A stretch of 64,000 nt of DNA from Saprospiraceae bacterium (GTDB lineage: Bacteria; Bacteroidota; Bacteroidia; Chitinophagales; Saprospiraceae), in assembly GCA_016717265.1 (NCBI GenBank), contig JADKFX010000001.1, positions 868,001 to 932,000 on the forward strand. Reading direction: 5' to 3'. Under the pieces are notes generated by a model. It saw only the letters and a list, made by a program, of their open reading frames with translations. It was not told where the DNA came from and did no database searches. The position numbers were made by a program, and so were the translations under genes. Positions 33,341 to 43,253 of the stretch are shown piece by piece. How positions within the stretch are numbered: position 1 is the first letter of the stretch; every line of letters starts with the position of its first letter.

Positions 33341-34101
33341 GATTATCTCAATATATTTTTTATGATATCGTAAGAAACAAAGTAATTCTGGGATATACGG
33401 CATTTTTGTTTCTAGTCAGTGTATTATTATTTAATTTAGAAGAGAATTCCAGTAAAGCAATTTTAAGTTTATTAAATATTCAGTTGATCGTCATTCCTTT
33501 AATAAGTATGATTTTTTCAACGATTCATTATTATAATTCTTATGAATTTATTGAATTATTATTGACGCAACCAATAAGTAGAACACGCGTTTTATTAAGC
33601 GAATATTTGAGTACCGCTTTTTCTTTAGGAGCAGCTCTTTTAATTGGTGTTGGAATACCGGTTTTGATCTATGTACCAGATATACATGGTATCTCCTTAG
33701 TTTTGACGGGAATCGGATTAACATTTGTATGCACTTCCATTGCCTTTTATGCTTCTGTTATTTCTAGAGATAAAGCGCGAGGCATAGGAATTGTCTTATT
33801 GCTTTGGTTTTATTTTGCTTTAATTTACGATGGAATTATACTTATGATTTTATTTAGTTTTAGTGACTATCCATTGGAAACATTAAGTTTAATTTTAACA
33901 GCCTTTAATCCAATTGATCTAGCCAGAGTATCTATCATGCTTAGGATGGATGTTAGTGCATTAATGGGATATACTGGAGCCCTTTATAAGGATTTCTTTG
34001 GCAGTATTTTAGGCATGTTTTTTACTTTTGGAATCCTTTTTCTTTGGATGTTTATTCCATTGGTTTTTGCGGTACATGCTTTCTGTAAAAAGGATTTATG
34101 A
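33334..34101 (+). CDS. nosY: NosY, ABC transporter permease for NosZ maturation
   Basis: The 255-residue protein has six hydrophobic segments and the NosY/ABC-2 permease features, including YNSYEFIELLLTQPISRTRV and STAFSLGAALLIGVGIPVL. Near the middle, FVCTSIAFYASVISRDKARG matches the family loop. It forms the membrane part of NosDFY. The start overlaps nosF by seven bases. It is the last gene of the cluster; there is no nosX or fdx gene after it. Confidence 0.94.
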   Translation: MLRLSQYIFYDIVRNKVILGYTAFLFLVSVLLFNLEENSSKAILSLLNIQLIVIPLISMIFSTIHYYNSYEFIELLLTQPISRTRVLLSEYLSTAFSLGAALLIGVGIPVLIYVPDIHGISLVLTGIGLTFVCTSIAFYASVISRDKARGIGIVLLLWFYFALIYDGIILMILFSFSDYPLETLSLILTAFNPIDLARVSIMLRMDVSALMGYTGALYKDFFGSILGMFFTFGILFLWMFIPLVFAVHAFCKKDL

Positions 34102-34367
34102 AATCAGATCGTTAAAATTTATATTTTTAAATTAAGAATATTTTTAATGTATCTCCCAAATCCGAACTTTTCTATGGTTTTAATGTTCTTTTACAATTTC
34201 GATTTTAAGTCAATTCAAGAGTCAACAGATCTATACAGACAACTAAAATTTAGCTAAAGAGTTGACTTTGAAATCTCTAGGCAAAAATAACAACCAATGT
34301 AAAATAAGGATGTTGTTTAATAATGCAAAGTCTGTGAAATTAATTTTCAAAAGCTTCTTTTCCGTTC
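34102..34367. other. Intergenic region between nosY and gcvP with one hairpin
   Basis: No gene is seen. AGTCAAC (34220-34226) pairs with GTTGACT (34261-34267), and within the loop CTAAA-A-TTTAG (34243-34253) forms a second small stem. No T-run follows. I looked for a glycine riboswitch in front of gcvP, but the conserved GGAGAG-type core is missing. Confidence 0.5.
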
Positions 34368-34375
34368 TATTTTTG
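34368..34375 (+). promoter_or_regulatory. Possible -7 element of gcvP
   Basis: TATTTTTG fits TAnnTTTG, 33 bases before the gcvP start. At the -33 distance the sequence is TTTTC rather than TTTG, so the match is partial. Confidence 0.4.
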
Positions 34376-34408
34376 CAGTCTGAATGAATAGACTAAATCA
34401 ATTTAAAT

Positions 34409-37282
34409 ATGACTTCTTTTCCACGTTACGACCGATTTGAATCCCGCCATATTGGAACCTTAGGGGAGGATCTTGCTGCGATGTTAAAAACTACAGGTGC
34501 ATCAAGTCTGGACGATCTTATTCGTCAAACAGTTCCAGATAAAATTAGATTGTCGAAAGACCTCGATACCCCAGCCGCTTTATCAGAATTTGATTATTTA
34601 TATATGTTGAAGGGTTTGGCGTCTAAAAATAAGGTTTACAGAAGCTTTATTGGACAAGGATATTATGGGACTATTACGCCATCAGCAATTCTCAGGAATG
34701 TATTTCAAAATCCGGGATGGTATACCCAATATACCCCATATCAGGCCGAAATTGCTCAGGGAAGGCTTGAAGCATTATTAAATTATCAGACCTTGGTTTC
34801 TGATTTAACCGGGCTGCCAATTGCAAATGCATCTTTATTAGACGAAGGAACGGCTGCTGCTGAAGCGATGCTTTTGTTTTACCATCATAAAGCGACGAAG
34901 CATAAGGAAGAATCTCCGAATGTCTTTTTTGTAGATCAAAACGTTTATGATCAAACACTTGCTGTATTAAAATCGAGAGCTTGGCCTCAAGAAATTGAAA
35001 TTGTAGTCGGGGATTGGTCAAAAGACTCTATTCCATCAAAATGTTTTGGTGTTTTAATTCAATATCCCGACAAAACAGGTAGTATTAATGATTATGAAAG
35101 CTTTATAAAAAAAGCAAAAGAGGCCAATTGTATGGTAGCAATGGCCACTGATTTAATGGCTTTATGTATATTAAAAAGTCCCGGCGAATTAGACGTTGAT
35201 GTAGCTTTTGGAAATAGTCAACGATTTGGAGTGCCTATGGGATTTGGAGGGCCACATGCTGCTTTTTTTGCAACAAAAGAAGATTTTAAGCGGATTATCC
35301 CTGGAAGAATAATTGGAGTTTCTGTTGATGAGAAAGGAAATCCAGCCTTAAGAATGGCTTTGCAAACAAGAGAGCAACATATTCGCAGAGAAAAAGCAAC
35401 CTCAAATATTTGTACTGCTCAGGCTTTACTTGCTATTATGTCTTCGATGTATGCTGTATATCATGGCCCGGAAGGTCTAAAAGCAATTGCACGACGGATT
35501 CATGATATGACTGGAGCCCTGGCAAATGCATTAAAAAATGCTGGATTTGAATTAACTCAAAATTCTTTTTTTGATACGATTTCAATAAAAGCAGATGGCA
35601 ACTTACAATCAGAAATCAAAGCCAAATCAAATAACCATAATTTTAATTTCTGGTACACAAAAGAAACCATTCAAATAAGTTTGGATGAAACCATTACAGA
35701 TGAAGAGTTACAAAGCATTTTACAAGTTCTTTGTGCTTCCGCTGGGAAGACAATTGCTGTAATCAGTTTGCCTGCTTCCCTACATATTCCTTCAAATTTG
35801 GTTCGTTATTCTGAATTTTTAACACACCCGGTTTTTAATAAATACCATACTGAATCTTCTTTGATGCGGTATATTAAAAGACTAGAAAATAAAGATCTTT
35901 CTTTGGTGCATTCTATGATTTCATTAGGCTCTTGTACCATGAAGTTAAATGCAGCTACAGAATTGTTTCCGGTGAGCTGGCCAGAATTTGCTGATATGCA
36001 TCCTTTTGCTCCAAAAAACCAAGCAGAAGGATATTTGCAAATGGCCCATGAATTGGAAAGTTATTTGTCTGAAATTACTGGATTTACAGCCTGTTCTTTG
36101 CAACCCAATTCTGGGGCACAAGGCGAATATGCGGGTTTATTAACCATCCGGGCATATCATGAATCCAGAGGTGATGGACATCGTAAAATTGCTTTAATTC
36201 CTTCTTCTGCTCATGGTACAAATCCTGCAAGTGCAGTTATTGCAGGTTATGAAGTGGTAGTTACACCCTGTGATGATCATGGAAACATTATTGTCGCAGA
36301 GCTAAAAGCTAAAGCCGACCAATATAAAGATCAGTTAGCCTGTTTAATGGTTACCTATCCTTCCACACATGGTGTTTTTGAAACATCAATCCAGGAGATT
36401 TGTAAAATAATCCATGAAAATGGTGGTATGGTATATATGGATGGAGCAAATATGAATGCGCAAGTTGGATTGACCAGTCCGGCTAGAATTGGTGCGGATG
36501 TTTGTCATTTAAATTTACATAAAACATTTGCTATTCCACATGGTGGAGGTGGACCTGGTATGGGGCCGATTTGTGTAAATGATAAATTAAAACCATTTCT
36601 TCCATCACATCCATATTTGGAAGTAAATGCAGATTCACATGCAGTACCTTCAGTTTCTGCAGCACCCTATGGCAGTGCAAGTATATTATTGATTTCATAT
36701 GCATATATCAGGATGTTGGGACCCGATGGAATGAAAAAATCTACGGAGCATGCAATTCTAAATGCAAACTATATGGCTACGTGTTTATCTGAAAAATTCA
36801 ACGTGCTGTATACAGGTGAAAACGGTCGGGTTGCTCATGAATTAATATTAGATTTACGTCCATTTAAAGCAATTGGGGTGAGTGCAGAAGATGTTGCAAA
36901 GCGATTAATGGATTATGGATTTCATGCACCTACTTTATCATTTCCAGTTGCTGGAACCATTATGATCGAACCAACGGAATCTGAGAATAAAGAAGAATTG
37001 GATCGTTTTTGTACTGCACTTCTACAAATTCATGAAGAAATTCAGGAAGTTGCTGAAGGAAAATATCCTGCAGATAATAATGTGCTCAGTAATGCACCTC
37101 ATACTGCCGCGGTGATCACATCAGATGCATGGGATTTACCTTATACTCGAGAAAAAGCAGCTTTCCCATTGAGTTATTTAAAACATGGAGCTAAATTCTG
37201 GCCTAGTGTAAGCAGAGTAAATAATGCATTTGGAGATCGCAATTTAGTATGTACTTGTCCTCCTATGGAAGCGTATATGTAA
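34409..37282 (+). CDS. gcvP: Glycine dehydrogenase (decarboxylating), P-protein
   Basis: GcvP decarboxylates glycine and passes the aminomethyl group to the lipoyl H-protein in the glycine cleavage system. The single 957-residue chain contains both halves of the P-protein (N-terminal YTPYQAEIAQGRLEALLNYQ, C-terminal SLGSCTMKLNAATE). The PLP lysine is Lys705 in LNLHKTFAIPHGGGGPGMGP, with the glycine-rich loop intact. The C-terminal DAWDLPYTREKAAFP and INNAFGDRNLVC-like region (here VNNAFGDRNLVC) is also normal. The gcvT and gcvH genes are not in this window. hldD follows eight bases later. Confidence 0.98.
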   Translation: MTSFPRYDRFESRHIGTLGEDLAAMLKTTGASSLDDLIRQTVPDKIRLSKDLDTPAALSEFDYLYMLKGLASKNKVYRSFIGQGYYGTITPSAILRNVFQNPGWYTQYTPYQAEIAQGRLEALLNYQTLVSDLTGLPIANASLLDEGTAAAEAMLLFYHHKATKHKEESPNVFFVDQNVYDQTLAVLKSRAWPQEIEIVVGDWSKDSIPSKCFGVLIQYPDKTGSINDYESFIKKAKEANCMVAMATDLMALCILKSPGELDVDVAFGNSQRFGVPMGFGGPHAAFFATKEDFKRIIPGRIIGVSVDEKGNPALRMALQTREQHIRREKATSNICTAQALLAIMSSMYAVYHGPEGLKAIARRIHDMTGALANALKNAGFELTQNSFFDTISIKADGNLQSEIKAKSNNHNFNFWYTKETIQISLDETITDEELQSILQVLCASAGKTIAVISLPASLHIPSNLVRYSEFLTHPVFNKYHTESSLMRYIKRLENKDLSLVHSMISLGSCTMKLNAATELFPVSWPEFADMHPFAPKNQAEGYLQMAHELESYLSEITGFTACSLQPNSGAQGEYAGLLTIRAYHESRGDGHRKIALIPSSAHGTNPASAVIAGYEVVVTPCDDHGNIIVAELKAKADQYKDQLACLMVTYPSTHGVFETSIQEICKIIHENGGMVYMDGANMNAQVGLTSPARIGADVCHLNLHKTFAIPHGGGGPGMGPICVNDKLKPFLPSHPYLEVNADSHAVPSVSAAPYGSASILLISYAYIRMLGPDGMKKSTEHAILNANYMATCLSEKFNVLYTGENGRVAHELILDLRPFKAIGVSAEDVAKRLMDYGFHAPTLSFPVAGTIMIEPTESENKEELDRFCTALLQIHEEIQEVAEGKYPADNNVLSNAPHTAAVITSDAWDLPYTREKAAFPLSYLKHGAKFWPSVSRVNNAFGDRNLVCTCPPMEAYM

Positions 37283-37290
37283 TTTTATAA

Positions 37291-38253
37291 ATGATAGTTG
37301 TTACTGGAGCCGGAGGATTTATAGGATCTTGTTTGATTTCATATTTAAATCAAAAAGGTCATTTGGATATTATTGCTGTAGATTGTGAAAGCAAAAAAGC
37401 GAATGCTAATTTGTTGAATAAAAAATATTCATTATTTATTGATCGAAGCATTTTTCTGGATTGGTTTGCAGAAAATGCTGCTGAAGTTAATTTTGTATTT
37501 CATATAGGTGCGCGCACAGACACTACCGAATGGGATGAAAATATTTTTGAAAAACTAAATGTATTTTATTCCAAAGCAATCTGGAAAATTTGTACTGAAA
37601 AAAATATTCCGATGCTTTATGCTTCCAGTGCGGCAACCTATGGCAATGGTGCTTTTGGATATTCCGATGAGCATTCCGGAATTTCAAAATTGAAACCATT
37701 AAATCCTTATGGCTGGTCTAAACAAAAAATGGATGTATGGGTTTTGGAACAGCAAACACAGCCGGATAGATGGGCTGGATTTAAATTTTTCAATGTCTTT
37801 GGTCCTAATGAATATCATAAAGAAAGAATGGCTTCTGTCATTTTACATGCATACAAACAAATTATTGAAACTGGAAAAGTAAAATTATTTAAATCTAATG
37901 ATCCATCAATTCGGGATGGTGAACAAAAGCGTGATTTTGTTTATGTGATAGATTTACTGGATGTCTTATATTATTTTTTTGAAGCAAAAAGACCCAATGG
38001 AATCTATAATTTAGGATCCGGTATGGCGAATACTTTTTTAGATTTGGTTCAGAATGTATTTTCCGCTATTTATAAAACGCCACAAATTGAATTTATTGAA
38101 ATGCCTGCTGATTTAAATTTGTCATATCAAAATTATACTTGTGCAGATATGAATAAGTTAAAAAGCATTGGTTATAATAAGCCAGTTTCAAATTTTAAAA
38201 ATGCAATTCAGGAATATGTTTCTGGATATTTATCAAATTCTAAGATATATTGA
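37291..38253 (+). CDS. hldD: ADP-L-glycero-D-manno-heptose 6-epimerase
   Basis: HldD makes the heptose precursor of the lipopolysaccharide inner core in the cytosol. This 320-residue extended SDR has the cofactor motif VTGAGGFIGS, the strand FHIGARTDTTEWD typical of this enzyme, the catalytic YGWSKQKMD, and FNVFGPNEYHKERMASVI, a signature of the epimerase subfamily. It starts eight bases after gcvP, so the two may be co-transcribed although the functions are unrelated. Confidence 0.95.
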   Translation: MIVVTGAGGFIGSCLISYLNQKGHLDIIAVDCESKKANANLLNKKYSLFIDRSIFLDWFAENAAEVNFVFHIGARTDTTEWDENIFEKLNVFYSKAIWKICTEKNIPMLYASSAATYGNGAFGYSDEHSGISKLKPLNPYGWSKQKMDVWVLEQQTQPDRWAGFKFFNVFGPNEYHKERMASVILHAYKQIIETGKVKLFKSNDPSIRDGEQKRDFVYVIDLLDVLYYFFEAKRPNGIYNLGSGMANTFLDLVQNVFSAIYKTPQIEFIEMPADLNLSYQNYTCADMNKLKSIGYNKPVSNFKNAIQEYVSGYLSNSKIY

Positions 38254-38323
38254 TTGTCCTTAATTCTGAGAAGCTCCGCTTTGTGTTTTATTTTGTTTAA
38301 TTTTAGTAAGGGGAGTTGTCTGC

Positions 38324-38662
38324 TTATTCTGGTATTTTAAAATATGTAGTTTGTGATTGTTCTGTAATAAACCGCATACTATCGCCTTCCATCATTTGAA
38401 TTTTATATGCCGAAGTATAATTTTCAAATTTAAAATAAATGGAATCCCCTAGAATAGAATACGGAAGTTTTTGTCCTGGTTCTTCTTCCAAGAAATGTAT
38501 TTGTGTTTCATCTATTTTAAATGTTGGACTTCCTGTTGGTGTTTGAGACCAGGTACCCTGGAGATCTTGTTTCTGTATTGATTTATAGATGATATACTTA
38601 GTTTTCGGTTCTTTACAAGATAAAAAAATTAAAATTGTAATTAAATAATAGGAATGCCTCAT
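38324..38662 (-). CDS. Small lipoprotein, lipocalin-like
   Basis: The 112-residue protein has a short lipoprotein signal (YLITILIFLSCKEPK). The mature part is beta-rich (LQGTWSQTPTGSPTFKIDET, ILGDSIYFKFENYTSAYKIQ), resembling small lipocalin-like lipoproteins of Bacteroidota that contain a GxW near the start. I cannot assign a ligand. It stands alone on the minus strand, divergent from the GMC oxidoreductase gene. Confidence 0.7.
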   Translation of the reverse strand: MRHSYYLITILIFLSCKEPKTKYIIYKSIQKQDLQGTWSQTPTGSPTFKIDETQIHFLEEEPGQKLPYSILGDSIYFKFENYTSAYKIQMMEGDSMRFITEQSQTTYFKIPE

Positions 38663-38748
38663 TTTAATTGAATTATTGATTCATAACAAAGATAATTAGA
38701 TAAATTTGAGCCAAGAAGACATTTTGTTTAGAGCAATTTATTAGATTT

Positions 38749-40317
38749 ATGTCGGATACGTATGATTATATAATTGTTGGAGCTGGGTCTGCCGGCTGTG
38801 TAATTGCAAACAAATTGAGTGAAAACCCTGCCACAAAGGTATTGTTAATAGAAGCTGGAGGTACAGATAAAAATATATTGGTACAAGCACCCGCTGCTTT
38901 TTCTCAAATGTTTAAAACGAAAAGAGATTGGTGTTTTGAAACAGATCTTCAAGCCCACTTGAATCAACAAAAAATGTATTTTCCAAGAGGTAAAATGATC
39001 GGTGGCTGCAGCAGTATCAATGCTATGATTTTTACAAGACCTCACAAGTCAGATATTGAATCCTGGACTGCTTTTGGCATTCATAATTGGTCCTGGGAAG
39101 CATGTTTAAAATCCATGATTCGGGTAGAGGAACAAATGGGTTTTTTTCACAACAACCAGGATGCATATAATTCGGAGCATTATCATATACATCCATTGAC
39201 ACAAAGATTTTTAAGTGCATGTTCGTTATATGGTTTGGAAACGAGAAAAACAAATTCTTCCATTGAACCTGGTGCAAAGGTTTTTTTACGCAATATTAAA
39301 AATGGAAAGCGATTTAGTGCTGCCGATGCATATTTACATTTGATTGCATCTCGTAAAAATTTAGTAGTTAGCAAGAATAGTCAGGTTCTTAAAGTTGATA
39401 TCGAAAACAAAACTGCAATTGGAGTTGAAATCCTTAGAAATAACAAAAAGGAATATATTCAATGTAAAAAGGAAGTAATACTTAGCGCGGGAGCAATTCA
39501 AAGTCCGCAATTATTAATGCTATCAGGAATTGGCAATGTTGAAGAATTAGATGCGCAGGGTATAAAAATTCAATGTAATCTTTCAAATGTTGGTAAGCAT
39601 TTAAAAGATCACCTAATTTGTGGAATGGCGTATCGATTAAAAAAGGGAATTACTTCTTTGGATTCATTAAATACATTGGTTCCAGGAATTCAGGCAGCAT
39701 TTCAATTTTTAATAAACGCAAAAGGTCCGTTAACGAGTAATATCGCAGAAGCAGGCGCATTTTTAAATTTCAAGAATACCGAAATTCGTCCGGATTTGCA
39801 ATTTCATTTCGGGCCTGTATTTTTTATTCAGCATGGATTTATTAAACCTAAACCGCATGGTATTAGTTTTGGTCCAACATTGCTTCATCCTCAGAGTACA
39901 GGTTCTGTTTCTTTAAAAAGTTCAAACCCTTTAGAAGCACCAAAGATTCAACCGAATTATTATTCTTCCACAGATGATTTAAATTTAATGGTGGAAGGAT
40001 TAAAAATAACCGAAAAAATCAGTTCCCAATCACCACTTTCAGAAGTAATTGAAACCTTGGAATTTCCGGCTGAAAAGCCAAAAACAAATTCAGATTACAT
40101 AAACCACTTACGAGCGTATAGTCAAACATTATATCACCCAACCGGGACCTGTAGAATGAGTGCAAATAAAGATGGTGTTGTGGATGGTCAATTAAAAGTT
40201 AAAGGAATTCATGGTTTACGTGTTTGCGATGCATCGATCATTCCAGGTACGATTAGCAGCAACATACAAGGGACGGTGATGATGATCGCTGATCATTTTG
40301 CAACCAATATATTGTAG
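38749..40317 (+). CDS. GMC-family FAD oxidoreductase (choline dehydrogenase-like)
   Basis: This 522-residue flavoenzyme has the FAD-binding start IIVGAGSAGCVIANKL, the GMC signature 1 region FPRGKMIGGCSSINAM, and signature 2 SAGAIQSPQLLMLSGIG. At the C-terminus it has HPTGTCRM with the catalytic His and the closing LRVCDASIIPGTISSN. Members oxidise alcohols such as choline, polyethylene glycol or long-chain alcohols. No signal peptide is present. The substrate is not evident; the neighbours are unrelated. Choline dehydrogenase is only the closest general label. Confidence 0.92.
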   Translation: MSDTYDYIIVGAGSAGCVIANKLSENPATKVLLIEAGGTDKNILVQAPAAFSQMFKTKRDWCFETDLQAHLNQQKMYFPRGKMIGGCSSINAMIFTRPHKSDIESWTAFGIHNWSWEACLKSMIRVEEQMGFFHNNQDAYNSEHYHIHPLTQRFLSACSLYGLETRKTNSSIEPGAKVFLRNIKNGKRFSAADAYLHLIASRKNLVVSKNSQVLKVDIENKTAIGVEILRNNKKEYIQCKKEVILSAGAIQSPQLLMLSGIGNVEELDAQGIKIQCNLSNVGKHLKDHLICGMAYRLKKGITSLDSLNTLVPGIQAAFQFLINAKGPLTSNIAEAGAFLNFKNTEIRPDLQFHFGPVFFIQHGFIKPKPHGISFGPTLLHPQSTGSVSLKSSNPLEAPKIQPNYYSSTDDLNLMVEGLKITEKISSQSPLSEVIETLEFPAEKPKTNSDYINHLRAYSQTLYHPTGTCRMSANKDGVVDGQLKVKGIHGLRVCDASIIPGTISSNIQGTVMMIADHFATNIL

Positions 40318-40373
40318 ATTTAGATGGGAACCAATTGTTAATTGAGCTGTTATTATTTTCTAATCTATAAACT

Positions 40374-41198
40374 ATGAGTGAAACTGTTTTTGATTTTAAA
40401 AGAGATGTTGTTGATATTAGTTTTGAAAAGCCAGTATTGATTGACTTTTGGGCATCTTGGTGCGGTCCATGTAAAATTTTAGGACCCATATTGGAAGCCT
40501 TAGAAGTGGAAAGCAATGAAAGCTGGAATCTGGTTAAAATTAATACAGAAGAAGAGCAGGAAATTGCCGCTTATTTTAGAATTCAAAGTATTCCAAGTTG
40601 TAAATTAATTTATGAAGGAAAGATCGCTGGAGAGTTTACAGGAGTTCAATCAAAAGAGTTTGTCAGAAAATGGCTGGATGATCTCTTTATACAATTGGAA
40701 ATTCCTCAAGTTGTAGAGGCTCAGGTGGATGATTTTGATGAATTATTAGCTGGAAGCTTAGTATTTCCTGATCCTAAATTAGTGGAACAATTACAATTAT
40801 TTTGTTCGGGTAACCCGGATCATATGGAAGCTATTTTGACTTTGGCTAAGCACGAAGTATTTTTTAATTCGGAAATAGCGATTGCAAGATTAATACCGTT
40901 CAAAGAACAAAAATTAGTGGGCGAGCAACTGGAGGATATGCAGGTTATTGCGGAATGGTTAAGTCAAGATTTTACAGAAAAAGAAACGGCTGCAAAACAA
41001 TTGGAAGTAGCAAAAAAACATATCTTGAATTCAGAAATTGAAAAATGCATTATTTGTCTAATCGATGCAGTACATGCGAATGTTAAATTTAAAAATGAAC
41101 TAGCTCGAAAAGTAGGTATTGCACTTTTTCATTTCTTAGGAAATCAGCATACGGTTACAAAGGATTACCGAAAACTTTTTGATATGGCCATTTATTGA
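40374..41198 (+). CDS. Thioredoxin-like protein with C-terminal TPR-like region (CnoX/YbbN type)
   Basis: The first 110 residues are a thioredoxin domain with the active site WASWCGPCKILGP and the cis-proline loop IQSIPSCKLI. The rest of the 274 residues is helical (NPDHMEAILTLAKHEVFFNS, ETAAKQLEVAKKHILN), as in CnoX/YbbN, which protects proteins from oxidation and hands them to GroEL. Both redox cysteines are kept here. The anmK gene follows by 17 bases. Confidence 0.88.
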   Translation: MSETVFDFKRDVVDISFEKPVLIDFWASWCGPCKILGPILEALEVESNESWNLVKINTEEEQEIAAYFRIQSIPSCKLIYEGKIAGEFTGVQSKEFVRKWLDDLFIQLEIPQVVEAQVDDFDELLAGSLVFPDPKLVEQLQLFCSGNPDHMEAILTLAKHEVFFNSEIAIARLIPFKEQKLVGEQLEDMQVIAEWLSQDFTEKETAAKQLEVAKKHILNSEIEKCIICLIDAVHANVKFKNELARKVGIALFHFLGNQHTVTKDYRKLFDMAIY

Positions 41199-41215
41199 AA
41201 ATTTGTTAAAATATT

Positions 41216-42304
41216 TTGAAGAATACTTTTAAGGTAATAGGATTAATGTCAGGTACTTCTTTGGATGGACTGGATATGGCCTATGTTTCTTTTTCTCGAA
41301 ATGAATCTATTCATTTCGAATTGTTAAATGCAGAATGTATACCCTATAGTAAATTGTGGAAAGATAAATTGTCGAATGCATTTTATTTAGATGAAAGTAG
41401 TTTGAAAGAACTGGATACTGAATATGGAAATTGGCTTGGTAACACCGTTTTAAATTTTATCAAAACGAATAATCTTGAGCCAGATCTTATTGCTTCTCAT
41501 GGTCATACTATTTTTCACAGACCACAAAATGGATATACACTACAAATTGGTGCTGGAAAAAGGATCCATGAAATTACACAAACTACGCTGATCAATAATT
41601 TCAGAGTTCAAGATGTAGAACTTGGTGGACAAGGAGCACCTCTGGTTCCAATGGGTGATGAAATTTTATTTTCTGAGTATGATTTTTGTTTAAACCTTGG
41701 AGGTTTTTCAAATATTTCCTGGAAGCAGAATGGAATCCGATATGCTTGTGATATCGGACCTTGTAATATTTTACTAAATAGTATTTGTAAACGATTGCAA
41801 ATAGAATATGACAAGGATGGATTTTTAGCTAAGAAAGGGAAATCCATTGAAAGCTTATTAGAGAAATGGAACCAAATCGCATTTTATTTTTTAAGTCCTC
41901 CAAAAAGTTTAGGTCGTGAATGGTTTGAACAACAGTTTAAGGATGATATTTTTAATAAAGAATATATTGAAATTGATTTATTGGCAACAGCTATCCAGCA
42001 TATTGCGTTTCAATTGAATCAGTTTATCAATTTTTGTATAAGCCAGTTTAATACAAGGAAACTTAAATACAGGGTTTTAATTACAGGGGGTGGTGCTAAT
42101 CATGTATTTTTGGTACAGAAGCTTCGGGAACTTTCAAATCGAAATCTTCAATTTGAAATTCCGGATGCCAGCTTGGTAAATTATAAAGAGGCAATTGTAT
42201 TTGCCTTATTAGGGTATTTAAGATGGCAAGGTGAAAATAATGTATTATCTTCTGTTACGGGGTCGATCAGGGATCATTGTAGTGGAGATATTTTTAATGG
42301 ATAA
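41216..42304 (+). CDS. anmK: Anhydro-N-acetylmuramic acid kinase, TTG start
   Basis: AnmK phosphorylates and opens 1,6-anhydro-MurNAc during peptidoglycan recycling in the cytosol. The N-terminal signature IGLMSGTSLDGLDMAY, ASHGHTIFHRPQNG, the GGQGAPLVPMGD loop and LNLGGFSNIS are all present. The length of 362 is normal. The start is TTG at 41216: an in-frame stop lies at 41207-41209 and the first in-frame ATG falls inside the conserved LMSGTSLDG motif. So TTG is the only reasonable start. Confidence 0.95.
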   Translation: MKNTFKVIGLMSGTSLDGLDMAYVSFSRNESIHFELLNAECIPYSKLWKDKLSNAFYLDESSLKELDTEYGNWLGNTVLNFIKTNNLEPDLIASHGHTIFHRPQNGYTLQIGAGKRIHEITQTTLINNFRVQDVELGGQGAPLVPMGDEILFSEYDFCLNLGGFSNISWKQNGIRYACDIGPCNILLNSICKRLQIEYDKDGFLAKKGKSIESLLEKWNQIAFYFLSPPKSLGREWFEQQFKDDIFNKEYIEIDLLATAIQHIAFQLNQFINFCISQFNTRKLKYRVLITGGGANHVFLVQKLRELSNRNLQFEIPDASLVNYKEAIVFALLGYLRWQGENNVLSSVTGSIRDHCSGDIFNG

Positions 42305-42404
42305 ATGTAAAATGATATCAGGAATATCGAAATGGTTTTTCAAATTTAAATGTTGCTTGCTTTTCTTTAGTTGGAATATTATTATTTTTACCAAAACTTA
42401 AATT

Positions 42405-43151
42405 ATGTGTAAGGTTCCCGGAAAAATTGCCTTGGTTACAGGAGGTAGCCGAGGTATAGGTGCTGCGATTGCCGAAAAATTAGCAAAAAATGGCGCCCAT
42501 ATTGCAATTACCTATGTTTCTTCACCAGATAAAGCGCAGGAAGTTGTAGAAAAATGTAAAGCATATGGAGTAAATGCAAAAGCTTATCAATCAAATGCTG
42601 CAGTTCATGCAGAAGCAGAGCAGTTAGTACAGCAAGTTATCGTTGATTTTGGAGGTTTGGATATTTTAGTAAATAATGCAGGTATAACCAAGGACAATTT
42701 AATTCTTCGAATGACGGAAGAACAATGGGACCAGGTAATCACAACAAATTTAAAATCCTGTTTCAATTTAACGAAATATACCGCAAAACAAATGATGAAA
42801 GCACGTTCTGGTTCTATTATTAATATCTCTTCTGTGGTGGGTGTTTTTGGGAATGCAGGACAGTCGAATTATGCAGCTTCAAAAGCTGGAATGATAGGAT
42901 TTACAAAATCTATGGCAAAAGAACTAGCATCGCGGAATATCCGTTGCAATGCGGTTGCTCCTGGATTTATTGAAACTGAAATGACCCATGTTTTAGATGA
43001 CAAAACGAAAGAATTATTTTTAAAAAATATTCCTTTGGGAAGATTGGCAAGAGCAGCAGAAGTCGCTGATGTTGTTACCTTTTTAGCATCTGACCAATCA
43101 AGTTATGTAACTGGACAGGTGATCAGTGTTTGTGGTGGATTAAATATATAG
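42405..43151 (+). CDS. fabG: 3-oxoacyl-[acyl-carrier-protein] reductase
   Basis: FabG reduces 3-ketoacyl-ACP in fatty acid elongation. The 248-residue SDR has the cofactor motif TGGSRGIGAAIA, NNAGITKDNLILRM (a FabG hallmark), Ser in ISSVVGVFGNAGQ, the catalytic YAASKAG, and the end VISVCGGLNI. Length and motifs fit. It stands about 100 bases after anmK as a separate unit. Confidence 0.93.
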   Translation: MCKVPGKIALVTGGSRGIGAAIAEKLAKNGAHIAITYVSSPDKAQEVVEKCKAYGVNAKAYQSNAAVHAEAEQLVQQVIVDFGGLDILVNNAGITKDNLILRMTEEQWDQVITTNLKSCFNLTKYTAKQMMKARSGSIINISSVVGVFGNAGQSNYAASKAGMIGFTKSMAKELASRNIRCNAVAPGFIETEMTHVLDDKTKELFLKNIPLGRLARAAEVADVVTFLASDQSSYVTGQVISVCGGLNI

Positions 43152-43253
43152 GAAGCCAAAATATTTTGTCCTATTTCGAATGCCTTTAATTTGAGATTTT
43201 AGAAATATATAGTTTATTTAGAATATTGGAATAAAACTTAATACGCTTTAATT

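Noticed and set aside
34102..34408. Glycine riboswitch in front of gcvP
   Set aside because: The gap has a long-range stem but none of the conserved aptamer core sequences.
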